From: Gammaproteobacteria bacterium UBA6724
GTDB taxonomy: Bacteria; Pseudomonadota; Gammaproteobacteria; Pseudomonadales; Azotimanducaceae
Assembly: GCA_002454165.1 (NCBI GenBank)
Contig: DKIG01000008.1
Span: forward strand, 1 to 30,201
Reading direction: 5' to 3'
Length of the DNA stretch: 30,201 nucleotides
This document shows positions 17,445 through 25,385 of this stretch, in pieces. Position numbers and translations under genes: made by a program. The notes beneath the pieces were generated by a model. The model ran no database searches. It was given only the letters and a program-made list of their open reading frames with translations, and was not told the DNA's origin. The number at the start of each line of letters is the position of its first letter. Within the stretch, counting starts at the first letter, position 1.

Positions 17445-19882
17445 TGATACAGGCGGCAGATCAGGCAAGCCGCTTCCGGTACGGATCCTGTGTCTGTTTT
17501 GTATTGGTGCTTCTCTTTACCGCTGGCACTTTTGCAAGGGATGCAGGAGTTGTTGTTGACCTGGACCCGGATGACACCATTGTTCTGGAAGATCACGAAA
17601 ACCATCATGTAAAAATAGATGGTTATCTGGACGAAGCTGTTTGGAGCAAACTTGTCGCATACGACGAATTTGTCGTCATTGATCCGGACACCCTCGCGGA
17701 TACCCCTTATGCGACCAGGGTGCGATTTTTCTACGATCAAACAGGGCTCTATATCGGCGTTGATATGGAGCAGCCGCACGAGACTTTGATTTCCAGATTG
17801 TCAGGTAGGGATCTGAGACAACTGAACCGGGACACTATCAGCATCACTCTGGATACCTCTGGCGAAGGTCGCTATGGCTACTGGTTTGGTTTGGGCCTTG
17901 GCGACTCGCTGATGGATGGCACCCTGTTGCCGGAACGCCAGTTCTCCAGTGATTGGGACGGCGCATGGCGTGCTGCTAGCCAGGTGACGCCGACGGGTTG
18001 GTCTGGTGAGTTTCATATTCCCTGGGGTTTGGTTGCCATGCCAAAGGTGGTGGACAAACGGCGACTTGGGCTCTATATGTCCCGCAAGGTGGCGCATGTT
18101 GATGAACGCTGGGGTTGGCCCGGGTTGCCGTCAACAGTCCCCAAATTTATATCGGTGCTACAAAGCCTGGAAGTTGTCGGCATTGATCCGCGACAAGAAT
18201 TCAGTATTTATCCCTTCACTGCTGTAACGGACAACAAAATTGACGATCAGGTGCGCTATCGGTCTGGCGCGGATTTCTTTTGGCGACCATCAACCAATTT
18301 CCAACTCTCCGCGACGGTTAATCCTGACTTTGGTGCGGTGGAATCTGACGATGTAGTGATTAACCTGAGTGCGACAGAGACATTCTTCCCCGAAAAACGA
18401 CTCTTCTTCCTGGAAGGTCAGGAGGTGTTTGTCGCCACTCCCCGGGCAAATACCCGAGGCTCAGGCCTGGGGCGCCGAGGTGCGCCGACGACTCTGATTA
18501 ACACCCGGCGGATTGGCGGTCAGCCGGTGGAACCGCCCCTAGGGTCCGGTGTCGTCATCCCTGATAGGGAATTGATTATACCCGTGGACCTACTTGGCGC
18601 GGTGAAATTGACCGGACAGTATGGTCGTTTTCGCTATGGTGTCCTGGGTGCCTTTGAAGATGATGTCAAGTTTAATGCAATGCACCAGGGACCGGTACGG
18701 GTTGAGGGTTATTCAAGTGACTATGGCGTGGCGCGGATACTCTATGAAGATGAGCCGGGTGGTGCTTATCGGTCTTTTGGCATCATGACAACAGCGACCC
18801 TGAATCATCTGGGAAATGCGATGACTCATGGCTTGGATGGGCACTATCTCAGGGACGACGGGGCATTAAAAATTGACGGGCAGATTTTCATGTCTGACCT
18901 TGAGGATGAGGAGACGGGCTACGGCGGTTTTCTAGATTTTGAGTACACCTTTCGGAAGGGGCTATCGCAGCGGTTGGGTATAGAGTATTTCGACAGACAT
19001 CTTGATATTAACGATCTCGGCTATCAGCAACGCAAAGATAACTTCCGAATCAGAACTTCCCATATCAGGACTTCGTCAAATTTAAGTTGGGCGCGTAACA
19101 ATGAGTTTGATGTGCGCGCTTTTGTGCAGAAAAACGCAGATAATCTGTTCACATCGGGCGCGCTGCTGATCTCCAATCGCGTGACCTTTAACAATCTTTC
19201 CCGGCTATCAATCCGCGCCGGTTTCCTGCCAAAAAGCTATGACGATCTCAACAGTTTTGGCAATGGCAGTTATCGCATTGAGGAGCGTCAAAACTTCTCA
19301 TTCTGGTGGAGTTCCGATACATCAAAAGAACGTAGCTATGGTCTTGGCGTCGGCTGGCTGAATGAGCGCCTGGGCGGTAACACTTGGTACGCCAGCTTTG
19401 ATGTGTCCTGGCGACCGGGTGAGCGGTTTGGACTGTCTGGCTCAGTGGACTACTGGGTGCGTGATGGTTGGTTGCTACATCAGGAAGATGACAACTTCAC
19501 TACCTTCCAAGCGGAGCAATGGATACCGAGAATCAGCGCTGATTATTTTATCAACGCCCATCAGCAGTTCAGATTTTCATTTCACTGGGTAGGCATCAAA
19601 GCAATGGAAGATGAGTTCTATAAGATTCCCGTTAGGCCTGGTTCTCTGATCCCAGTAGCAAAGCCTGCCGGGACAACGGACAGCTTCAGCCTGTCCCAAA
19701 TGAGTTTGCAACTGCGATACCGCTGGGAGATTGCTCCCCTGTCCGATTTGTTTTTTGTTTACACCCGGTTGGTTGATGAGGGTACCAGGCTAAAGAGTTT
19801 TCGAGACACCTTCTCGGACGGTTACGACAGACCTCTAGTGGATATTCTTGTATTGAAAATTAGATACAGGTTTGGTTCTTAA
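17444..19882 (+). CDS. DUF5916-type outer-membrane beta-barrel protein with CBM9-like domain
   Basis: An 812-residue exported protein. The signal peptide is hydrophobic at about 16-30 with likely cleavage after TFA31. A carbohydrate-binding-module-9-like domain follows (about 55-215, opening VKIDGYLDEAVW). The rest is a beta-strand-rich barrel of the DUF5916 family, with the typical FFPEKRLFFLEGQEVF near 315-328. The end VLKIRYRFGS has the aromatic residue close to the C-terminus, as in outer-membrane barrels. The biochemical role of the family is not established. Here it is coupled to an acyl-CoA ligase (TGATG junction), which hints at uptake or sensing of a hydrophobic or glycosylated substrate. 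It converges with the DsbA-like gene across only 17 bp, where no hairpin terminator is visible. Confidence 0.82.
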   Translation: MIQAADQASRFRYGSCVCFVLVLLFTAGTFARDAGVVVDLDPDDTIVLEDHENHHVKIDGYLDEAVWSKLVAYDEFVVIDPDTLADTPYATRVRFFYDQTGLYIGVDMEQPHETLISRLSGRDLRQLNRDTISITLDTSGEGRYGYWFGLGLGDSLMDGTLLPERQFSSDWDGAWRAASQVTPTGWSGEFHIPWGLVAMPKVVDKRRLGLYMSRKVAHVDERWGWPGLPSTVPKFISVLQSLEVVGIDPRQEFSIYPFTAVTDNKIDDQVRYRSGADFFWRPSTNFQLSATVNPDFGAVESDDVVINLSATETFFPEKRLFFLEGQEVFVATPRANTRGSGLGRRGAPTTLINTRRIGGQPVEPPLGSGVVIPDRELIIPVDLLGAVKLTGQYGRFRYGVLGAFEDDVKFNAMHQGPVRVEGYSSDYGVARILYEDEPGGAYRSFGIMTTATLNHLGNAMTHGLDGHYLRDDGALKIDGQIFMSDLEDEETGYGGFLDFEYTFRKGLSQRLGIEYFDRHLDINDLGYQQRKDNFRIRTSHIRTSSNLSWARNNEFDVRAFVQKNADNLFTSGALLISNRVTFNNLSRLSIRAGFLPKSYDDLNSFGNGSYRIEERQNFSFWWSSDTSKERSYGLGVGWLNERLGGNTWYASFDVSWRPGERFGLSGSVDYWVRDGWLLHQEDDNFTTFQAEQWIPRISADYFINAHQQFRFSFHWVGIKAMEDEFYKIPVRPGSLIPVAKPAGTTDSFSLSQMSLQLRYRWEIAPLSDLFFVYTRLVDEGTRLKSFRDTFSDGYDRPLVDILVLKIRYRFGS

Positions 19883-19899
19883 ATGAATGTTTAACCGCA

Positions 19900-20589
19900 T
19901 CATTCTTTGGATTCCAGTTCAATCAGATAACTCATCACCTCTAACATTCTTTTAAGCCCGATGGTTGAAGAGGTTCGGACGCGATACTTCCCCTGAACAA
20001 CAACCGTGGGCACTGCGGAAATTTGCAGTCGCCGCGCCATCCGGTTGGCAATGTCCATCTCGCCAGTAATCTCAGGGGAGCGGTAGGTCCGGGAATAGTC
20101 TTGGGTATTTACCAATCCCGCGGGGAAAAAATCAACAAGTTGTTCGGGCGATTTGAAGGACTTTTGATTCTCGTGAATGGCGCGGAAAAACAGCATGTGA
20201 TAATCGTCAAGCAAGTCAAGGTTTGCCATGGTGTAATAGTGTCGCCCGAGCAATTGCGCATTGCCAGATACTGCGAGAGGCATACGAAGAAATCGGATCT
20301 TGTCTCCCTGTTGTTCAACCCAGTCGGCAAGGTCTGGATCAAAGTTGTAACAATGGACACAGACATAACTGAAGAACTCTATGATCTCAATCTTATCGCC
20401 TCTAATGCGGCGGGGAGAGTCAATCACCTGATAATGTTCACCCGCAACGAAGCCGTCAATCGGCACGTCATCTATCAGCATGGTTGACAGGAAGACGAGG
20501 ATGGCGACGGCGACTAGGGCGAAAACGCCAACCGCTATTTTTTGTTGCACAAGAAACCGGGTGCCTTTTCTGGCTCTTTTCCTTGCCAT
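19900..20589 (-). CDS. DsbA-like thiol:disulfide oxidoreductase with N-terminal membrane anchor
   Basis: A 229-residue periplasm-facing thioredoxin-fold protein. A basic N-terminus (MARKRARKGTR) and one transmembrane helix (about 17-38) act as an uncleaved anchor or signal. The redox motif is Cys77-Val-His-Cys80 in EFFSYVCVHCYNF, close to the CPHC of DsbA. The cis-proline loop is AVPT with Pro194. The expected role is disulfide introduction into, or isomerisation of, exported proteins. The N-terminal FLVQQKIAVGVFALVAVAILVFL segment and short length match gammaproteobacterial DsbA-family proteins. It lies 9 bp after the glutathione transferase gene, with AGG about 9 nt before the ATG, so the two probably share a transcript. 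A DsbB partner is not in the window. Confidence 0.88.
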   Translation of the reverse strand: MARKRARKGTRFLVQQKIAVGVFALVAVAILVFLSTMLIDDVPIDGFVAGEHYQVIDSPRRIRGDKIEIIEFFSYVCVHCYNFDPDLADWVEQQGDKIRFLRMPLAVSGNAQLLGRHYYTMANLDLLDDYHMLFFRAIHENQKSFKSPEQLVDFFPAGLVNTQDYSRTYRSPEITGEMDIANRMARRLQISAVPTVVVQGKYRVRTSSTIGLKRMLEVMSYLIELESKE

Positions 20590-20598
20590 GTGTCTTGC

Positions 20599-21363
20599 CT
20601 ATTGATTCAATCTGGCGGCTTCTTCTCTTGCGGCACGGACCTTTTCGTTGGTCTGGTTGAACAAAATATCCCTCCTTACTTTCTCTTCTTCCTCTGTCCA
20701 CTCCTGCTTGCCGAGCTCCCTGCCGACCCTATAGCCCTTGTCCACCGCTGGTCGCCTACCCACCTCATCAACCCATCGTTTCAGGTTTGGGAAGCCGTCC
20801 CAGATATTCTCGTCAATCAAACGGTCCAGCAGATATGCCCAGGGCCAGGTAATGATATCCGCGATGGAATACTCGTCCCCCGCAAGATATGGATTCACGA
20901 ACAGCTGTGTGTCAATCACACCGGCAAGCCGGTCCACCTCGCCGACAAATCGCTTCGTGCCATAGTCCAGTTGTGCGAGATCATCAGTAATACTTTTAGC
21001 GTAGTTTTTGAAGTGATTGGCGTTACCCATCATAGGTCCCAGGTTTGCCATCTGCCAGTGCACCCATTGCAATACCTGATATTTTTGTCGCGGTTCTGAA
21101 GGCAGGAATTGCCCGGTCTTCTCCGCCAGGTATGTCAGGATGGCGCCCGATTCAAATATGCTGAGAGGAGCCCCGCCATCTGTGGGGTCATGGTCAACAA
21201 TTGCTGGCATGCGATTGTTTGGGCTGAGTCTTAAAAATTCCGTTTTGAACTGCTCGCCACCGCCTATGTCCACGGGTTTGATAGTGTAGGGCAGGGCACA
21301 CTCTTCCAACATAATGGTGACCTTCCACCCGTTTGGCGTGGGCCAGTAGTGTACATCTATCAT
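20599..21363 (-). CDS. Nu-class glutathione transferase / disulfide-bond oxidoreductase (YghU/YfcG-like)
   Basis: A 254-residue cytosolic glutathione transferase-fold protein. The N-terminal thioredoxin-like domain has the nu-class active-site stretch WPTPNGWKVTIMLEE (Thr/Asn in place of a catalytic Tyr or Cys). RMPAIVDHD and SIFESGAILTYLAEKTG form the glutathione-binding region. The helical C-terminal domain includes WVHWQMANLGPMMGNANHF and YSIADIITWPW. Known members bind two glutathiones and reduce disulfides. I place the start at ATG 21363 (MIDVHYWP), preceded by AGG at short spacing. A frame-open extension to 21441 adds 26 residues without family similarity. It is followed by the DsbA-like gene after 9 bp, so both may belong to a thiol-redox unit. 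Confidence 0.88.
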   Translation of the reverse strand: MIDVHYWPTPNGWKVTIMLEECALPYTIKPVDIGGGEQFKTEFLRLSPNNRMPAIVDHDPTDGGAPLSIFESGAILTYLAEKTGQFLPSEPRQKYQVLQWVHWQMANLGPMMGNANHFKNYAKSITDDLAQLDYGTKRFVGEVDRLAGVIDTQLFVNPYLAGDEYSIADIITWPWAYLLDRLIDENIWDGFPNLKRWVDEVGRRPAVDKGYRVGRELGKQEWTEEEEKVRRDILFNQTNEKVRAAREEAARLNQ

Positions 21364-21471
21364 TGATTTTACCTGATTGGTGCTCGGATGCTCAGCATAC
21401 CGAAAGAGACAATGAATACCAAATGCCCCGCGTCTCTGCATGAAACTTCCCCCGGGACAAGGGCATTGCTA

Positions 21472-21501
21472 CATCGTTTAGAAGAGCATCGTTTAGAAGA
21501 G
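21472..21501. repeat. 15-bp tandem repeat at the 3' end of the acyl-CoA synthetase gene
   Basis: CATCGTTTAGAAGAG occurs twice in tandem (21472-21486 and 21487-21501). The second copy holds the stop codon (21493-21495) and the last codons of the acyl-CoA synthetase gene; the first lies just past it. This is a small parallel to the larger duplication at the end of recD. Confidence 0.85.
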
Positions 21502-23289
21502 CACCTGTTGCGCCATAATTCGATCATAAAACTCGCTATCCAGACGGCTATATGAAGTATCCCCGGGTCGCAACACAAACAGATCATCAGTCACCTGTGC
21601 TAGATGAAATGCCTGATCCCGCAGTTCGTTTTTTTGCAGTTTGTGGGTTGAGGTGGTGGGGAGGTTTTCAAGCAATCGGATAAACAAAGGGCGGGCATAA
21701 CCGGGGAGATTGTCGACAATATGTTGAGAGATGCTACCAAGATTCATGTCAGATGATTCCTTGAGCACAAGTGCCGCCATCCCAGCCCTGCCGTCCGTGC
21801 CGGGAATCATGACGCCATACACATTGGTAAATATGATGTCGTCGTGTTGATTGATAATCTCTCCTACCTCATTGGTCGCAATGTTTTCGCCCTTCCATCT
21901 GAAGGTGTCCCCGACGCGGTCAACAAATTGATAGTGTGTCTGACCAAAGGAGAAACCCACATCAACTGTTTTCATCAAATCGCCAGTGTCAAAATAACTG
22001 TCACCCTCAACAAAAACATTGTTGAGGATCTTTTTTTCCGATGCTTCCTGGCTGGTGTAACCTTCAAACTGCGATTCGCTGGTAATTTCAATCAACAGTA
22101 GCCCCGGCTCGCCCAAGGGTTTTTCTATACAGTAGCCATTTTCATCTTTCACCAGTTGGTCCCTGGCAACATCCCAGGCGGCTATTTTGGCTGGTGCTGT
22201 ACCTAGCCCGACTGTACATGCCTTGTTGAAGACATTGGCAAACCCGCCGTTGCCTTCGCTGGCGCCGTAGAATTCGCCAATTCTTTCAATTTCAAATCTC
22301 TCCTTGAAGTCCAGCCAGATGTCTGGCCGCAAGCCATTGCCGATGATGGTGCGGATAGTGTTTTGTTTGTCCAGGGGAGATTCAGGCTGGTTCAGGAGGT
22401 AACGCAGTAATTCACCGATATAAACAAAGCAGGTGCAGTTGTATTTTCTGATGTCGCTCCAGAAGGCACCGACGGACAACCGACGCCGGATTACCGTTGA
22501 CGCACCCACTGTGAAGGCGGCTGTCAGTCCGGCCATGAGTCCGGTGCCATGATACAGAGGCAGGCAGTTGTACATCCGATCCGACTGTTTGATTCGGAGT
22601 AGCATATTGGCAGCCATCTCGGCTGTAGGGAGGAGCCGCCTGTGGGACACCACCGCCGCCTTAGGCAGCCCCGTCGTCCCCGATGTGAAGATGAAAAACG
22701 CTCTAGTGCCGCTTTCCAGTTGCTCCGTCTCGGGCGGGTTTCCCTGATCCAGGGTCGGGTCCTTGCTGTCCAGCGACACCGCCCAGTTGGGTGCCGGCTC
22801 GGCAATTCTATCCTCTACCCAGAGATAATCTTTACCATCCCGGAGTCTGAGTTCAGCGCGTACTTCGTTGAGTGGAGCAGTCAATTCCGCGCCGAAAATA
22901 CATTTTTTTGAACCGGTCAGGTTGATGCAATGGATCAGTTGCTGACGGGTCAGGTTGGTATTGATGAGGCTAGCAGTAGCCCCCAGTTTGCAGACCGCTA
23001 GGCTCTGGACTACGAATTCAATCCGGTTCTGCATGAAAAGGGAAATGCAATTACCCTTGACGATACCCTGGGATTTCAGAAGATTTGCCACTCGATTGGC
23101 ACGCTCATTCAGCCCCTGCCAGGTCTCAATTTCATCCTCGCAAAGAAGTGCCGCCGCATCCGGTATCCGGGCGGCATTTGATTCCACCAGCAAGGAGAAG
23201 GAGGCTATGTCATCGGCTCTGAGTACCCTGGCGGTTGCCGCCTTCCAAAGAACCCTGAGATTGCCGAAAAAATCTTTAATAGTAGCCAT
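21493..23289 (-). CDS. Long/very-long-chain acyl-CoA synthetase (FATP/FadD6-type)
   Basis: A 598-residue ANL-superfamily ligase of the fatty-acid-transport-protein type. The P-loop is FIFTSGTTGLPKAAVVSH at about 199-216. The family-typical RMYNCLPLYHGTGLMAG, GEFYGASEGN and DTGDLMKTVDVGF / QFVDRVGDTFRWKGENIATNEV blocks follow in order. The C-terminal lysine block is STHKLQKNELRDQAF. It should activate long or very long chain fatty acids, possibly coupled to import. It is distinct from the FadD-like ligase at 15882-17444, so the window codes for two acyl-activating enzymes of different subfamilies. The ATG at 23289 has a weak ribosome-binding site. A variant of ATTCATAATTCA lies 26-38 bp upstream. 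Confidence 0.9.
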   Translation of the reverse strand: MATIKDFFGNLRVLWKAATARVLRADDIASFSLLVESNAARIPDAAALLCEDEIETWQGLNERANRVANLLKSQGIVKGNCISLFMQNRIEFVVQSLAVCKLGATASLINTNLTRQQLIHCINLTGSKKCIFGAELTAPLNEVRAELRLRDGKDYLWVEDRIAEPAPNWAVSLDSKDPTLDQGNPPETEQLESGTRAFFIFTSGTTGLPKAAVVSHRRLLPTAEMAANMLLRIKQSDRMYNCLPLYHGTGLMAGLTAAFTVGASTVIRRRLSVGAFWSDIRKYNCTCFVYIGELLRYLLNQPESPLDKQNTIRTIIGNGLRPDIWLDFKERFEIERIGEFYGASEGNGGFANVFNKACTVGLGTAPAKIAAWDVARDQLVKDENGYCIEKPLGEPGLLLIEITSESQFEGYTSQEASEKKILNNVFVEGDSYFDTGDLMKTVDVGFSFGQTHYQFVDRVGDTFRWKGENIATNEVGEIINQHDDIIFTNVYGVMIPGTDGRAGMAALVLKESSDMNLGSISQHIVDNLPGYARPLFIRLLENLPTTSTHKLQKNELRDQAFHLAQVTDDLFVLRPGDTSYSRLDSEFYDRIMAQQVLF

Positions 23290-23315
23290 AACTTTTAATG
23301 GTGACCGGCGAGTCG

Positions 23316-23327
23316 TAAATTATGAAT
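23316..23327 (-). promoter_or_regulatory. Variant of the recurring ATTCATAATTCA motif upstream of the acyl-CoA synthetase
   Basis: On the coding strand of the synthetase the site reads ATTCATAATTTA, 11 of 12 bases identical to the copies before recC and before the acyl-CoA dehydrogenase pair. It lies 26 bp before the ATG, which suits a -10 element or leader site. Confidence 0.45.
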
Positions 23328-23553
23328 AAAATCATGCTGGTGACGCAAGAGTTAGCGGTTCTTTATCTAGGGTTCTTGCACTCACCAGATATACGCACCC
23401 AGATTCGTGAGAATTAACCCTAAAGGTATGTAAGAATTCCTTGAAAAACAAAGGATAATTTCACAATCGGGCGAGGTTGGCTTGCGATATTTTTATACTG
23501 GGAAGGTCTTTTGTAGTGAATTTTCAATGTAAAACCGCAATATGTCGCTTGAG

Positions 23554-23562
23554 TTATTCACA
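23554..23562 (+). promoter_or_regulatory. DnaA box (TTATTCACA)
   Basis: Perfect match to the consensus TTATNCACA in the intergenic region between the acyl-CoA synthetase and npdG. Confidence 0.6.
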
Positions 23563-23568
23563 TTTTTG

Positions 23569-23590
23569 AGGGTCAGTTCGTATTGACCCT
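23569..23590. promoter_or_regulatory. Inverted repeat AGGGTCA-N8-TGACCCT
   Basis: Seven-base perfect inverted repeat (23569-23575 and 23584-23590) with an 8-nt spacer, beside a DnaA box. It could be an operator for a dimeric regulator or a small hairpin. No T-tract follows, so it is not a terminator. Confidence 0.4.
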
Positions 23591-23741
23591 GAGCATTAAG
23601 GCGCATTATTATGAGTTTGTTAATTTCATCCTAACCCTTTGTTTTTTATCAATTTTTTCTATATTGTATCAAATTTAACCAGTCCGCTTGATGATAGGTT
23701 TACTGGCTTTTGAGGCAGGGCGCTATGACTTATCACCAGAC

Positions 23742-23764
23742 TTATCCACAGAAAATGTGGATAA
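23742..23764. promoter_or_regulatory. Inverted pair of perfect DnaA boxes
   Basis: TTATCCACA (23742-23750), a 5-nt spacer GAAAA, then TGTGGATAA (23756-23764) form a head-to-head pair of consensus DnaA boxes about 100 bp upstream of npdG. As a 9-bp palindrome it could also form a hairpin. Confidence 0.65.
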
Positions 23765-23863
23765 CTGCGAAATCTCGCACAGGGTCTGAAATAACGGACT
23801 CAACCCCAGAGGCGCAAAAACATCGTTCACAATTTACACCGCATAATTCATAATCCGCACACC

Positions 23864-24532
23864 ATGTCAAAAGAGCTCAAATCAGTCGCCATCCTCGGCG
23901 GTACCGGTGCCCTCGGTGGCGGCCTTGCCAGACAGTGGTCCAGAGCCGGGTATCAAATTCTGATCGGTTCCAGAACCCTGGAGAAGGGGCAGGCGGCGGC
24001 GGCAGCACTGCTTGATGAATTCCCTGAGCTTAATGTCACAGGGCATGAGAATCTGGAGGCTGCCAGTCGCGCCGATCTTGTCGTGCTGACAGTCCCGTTT
24101 GAACATCAACTCAGTACGCTCAAAACAGTCAAGCCGGGGTTGATAGGGAAGATATTGATAGATGTCACCGTGCCCCTGATACCACCAGTCGGTACTGTCC
24201 AACTGCCGGAAAAAGGCTCTGCCGCCGTCCAGGCGCAGGACTTTCTGGGTGCCGGAGTGCAGGTTGTATCAGCCTTCCAGAATTTAGGGGCTATGCATTT
24301 GCGGGAAGATCATGCCATCGCCTGTGATGTGCTGGTCACCGGCAACAAGCACTCGGCAAGGGCTCTGGTGATTAAACTCGTTGAAGCCCTGGGACTGAAA
24401 GGCTGGCACGCTGGGCCCCTGGCAAACGCCGCCGCCGCTGAAGCCCTGACCTCAGTATTGATTACCATCAATCGCCATCACGACATTGAAGGCAGTGGTA
24501 TTATGATTACAGGGGATCAAAATCACAGCTAG
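23864..24532 (+). CDS. npdG: NADPH-dependent F420 reductase (NADPH:F420 oxidoreductase)
   Basis: A 222-residue enzyme that transfers hydride between NADP(H) and coenzyme F420; in aerobic bacteria it is thought to make F420H2 from NADPH. The Rossmann nucleotide loop is ILGGTGALGGGLARQW at about 10-25. The following SRT (after ILIGSRT) fits recognition of the NADP 2'-phosphate. DVTVPLIPP and the ALGLKGWHAGPLANAAAAEALT C-terminal block are typical of Fno/NpdG. It is the first gene of the F420 cluster, 15 bp before cofE. Start ATG 23864 has no clear Shine-Dalgarno; ATTCATAATCC lies 7 bp upstream. The symbol npdG is used for bacterial members; fno is the archaeal name. Confidence 0.9.
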   Translation: MSKELKSVAILGGTGALGGGLARQWSRAGYQILIGSRTLEKGQAAAAALLDEFPELNVTGHENLEAASRADLVVLTVPFEHQLSTLKTVKPGLIGKILIDVTVPLIPPVGTVQLPEKGSAAVQAQDFLGAGVQVVSAFQNLGAMHLREDHAIACDVLVTGNKHSARALVIKLVEALGLKGWHAGPLANAAAAEALTSVLITINRHHDIEGSGIMITGDQNHS

Positions 24533-24547
24533 CCCACCATTTTTACC

Positions 24548-25327
24548 ATGAATCTCACCTTCACAAGCATTGATAATATGCCGATGATTGAGCCGGGAGA
24601 TGACCTGGTGGCACTGGCATTTGACCGACTTGCAGACATGGGTGAACGGCTTGAGGACGATGATGTGCTGGTGTTTGCCCAGAAGATTATTTCCAAAGCT
24701 GAGAATCGGTATCTAGATCTGGCGACTGTTGAGCCGACAGAGGAAGCTATTCGCATAGCTCAGGAGATAGACAAGGATCCGAGAAAAGTACAGGCAATTC
24801 TCAATGAGTCTAACGAGATTGTCAGACAAGCGCCCGGCCTATTAATCGTGGAGCAAAAACGCGGTTTTGTTCAGGCGAATGCTGGCATTGATCAATCAAA
24901 TATCAAACCGCGGGATGGCAACCTGGATGACCTGTGTCTTTTGCTCCCTCTTGATCCTGATGCAAGCGCCCACAAGATTCATTCCGAAATAGCGTCCCGT
25001 TATGGTTGCAAGGTCGGAGTGATTATCAATGACAGCCTCGGACGTGCCTGGCGCATGGGTACCCTGGGCCTCGCTATTGGTGTGGCAGGGTTTACCGCGC
25101 TGGAAGACTATGTCGGGCAGAGGGATATCTATGAACGGGAACTGCTGGTGACTCAAGTAGCAGCCGCAGACGAAATGGCTGCCGCCGCCTCCCTGGTGAT
25201 GGGACAAACGACAGAGAGGACTCCCGTGGTCTTGGTACGCGGTTATCAGCCGCAAGAACCTGCCGACCCGGCCCTGCGAGGCGTGGCACCTCTGCTTCGT
25301 CCCAGGTCCATGGATCTGTTTCGCTAA
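24548..25327 (+). CDS. cofE: Coenzyme F420-0:L-glutamate ligase
   Basis: CofE adds L-glutamate to F420-0 with GTP hydrolysis, and often further gamma-linked glutamates. The 259-residue protein has the family's N-terminal IEPGDDL block, LVFAQKIISKAENR, LLIVEQKRGFVQANAGIDQSN, LLPLDPDASA and the INDSLGRAWRMGTLGLAIGVAG signature. It is a stand-alone ligase: the nitroreductase-like domain fused to it in actinobacterial FbiB is absent. It is 15 bp after npdG and 58 bp before the cofD ATG. No Shine-Dalgarno is obvious, so coupling to npdG translation is possible. Confidence 0.93.
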   Translation: MNLTFTSIDNMPMIEPGDDLVALAFDRLADMGERLEDDDVLVFAQKIISKAENRYLDLATVEPTEEAIRIAQEIDKDPRKVQAILNESNEIVRQAPGLLIVEQKRGFVQANAGIDQSNIKPRDGNLDDLCLLLPLDPDASAHKIHSEIASRYGCKVGVIINDSLGRAWRMGTLGLAIGVAGFTALEDYVGQRDIYERELLVTQVAAADEMAAAASLVMGQTTERTPVVLVRGYQPQEPADPALRGVAPLLRPRSMDLFR

Positions 25328-25385
25328 TACGAATGATGTTGTCACACCCTGGCATCAGTATTCATTGCACCCTGGATTGCTACCA

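Larger units (their letters stand above)
23290..23863. other. AT-rich intergenic region with DnaA boxes (origin-like)
   Basis: This 574-bp gap lies between divergent genes (acyl-CoA synthetase leftward, npdG rightward). It holds three perfect DnaA boxes of the form TTATNCACA: 23554-23562 (TTATTCACA), 23742-23750 (TTATCCACA) and 23756-23764 (reverse strand). A degenerate box is at 23730-23738. The stretch 23641-23680 is 33/40 A or T, as expected of an unwinding element. An IHF-like word (TATCAATTTTTT) starts at 23647. Chance expectation for TTATNCACA is about one per 32 kb counting both strands. It could be oriC, a DnaA reservoir or a DnaA-controlled promoter. No dnaA, dnaN, mnmG or parAB is near, so I remain cautious. 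Confidence 0.45.

Noticed and set aside
21364..21441. 26-residue N-terminal extension of the glutathione transferase
   Set aside because: The family begins at MIDVHYWPTPNG; the extension is not similar to anything expected and has no ribosome-binding site.
25365..25385. TTG start for cofD
   Set aside because: It adds seven non-conserved residues; the ATG at 25386 has a GGA at reasonable distance and fits the family start.
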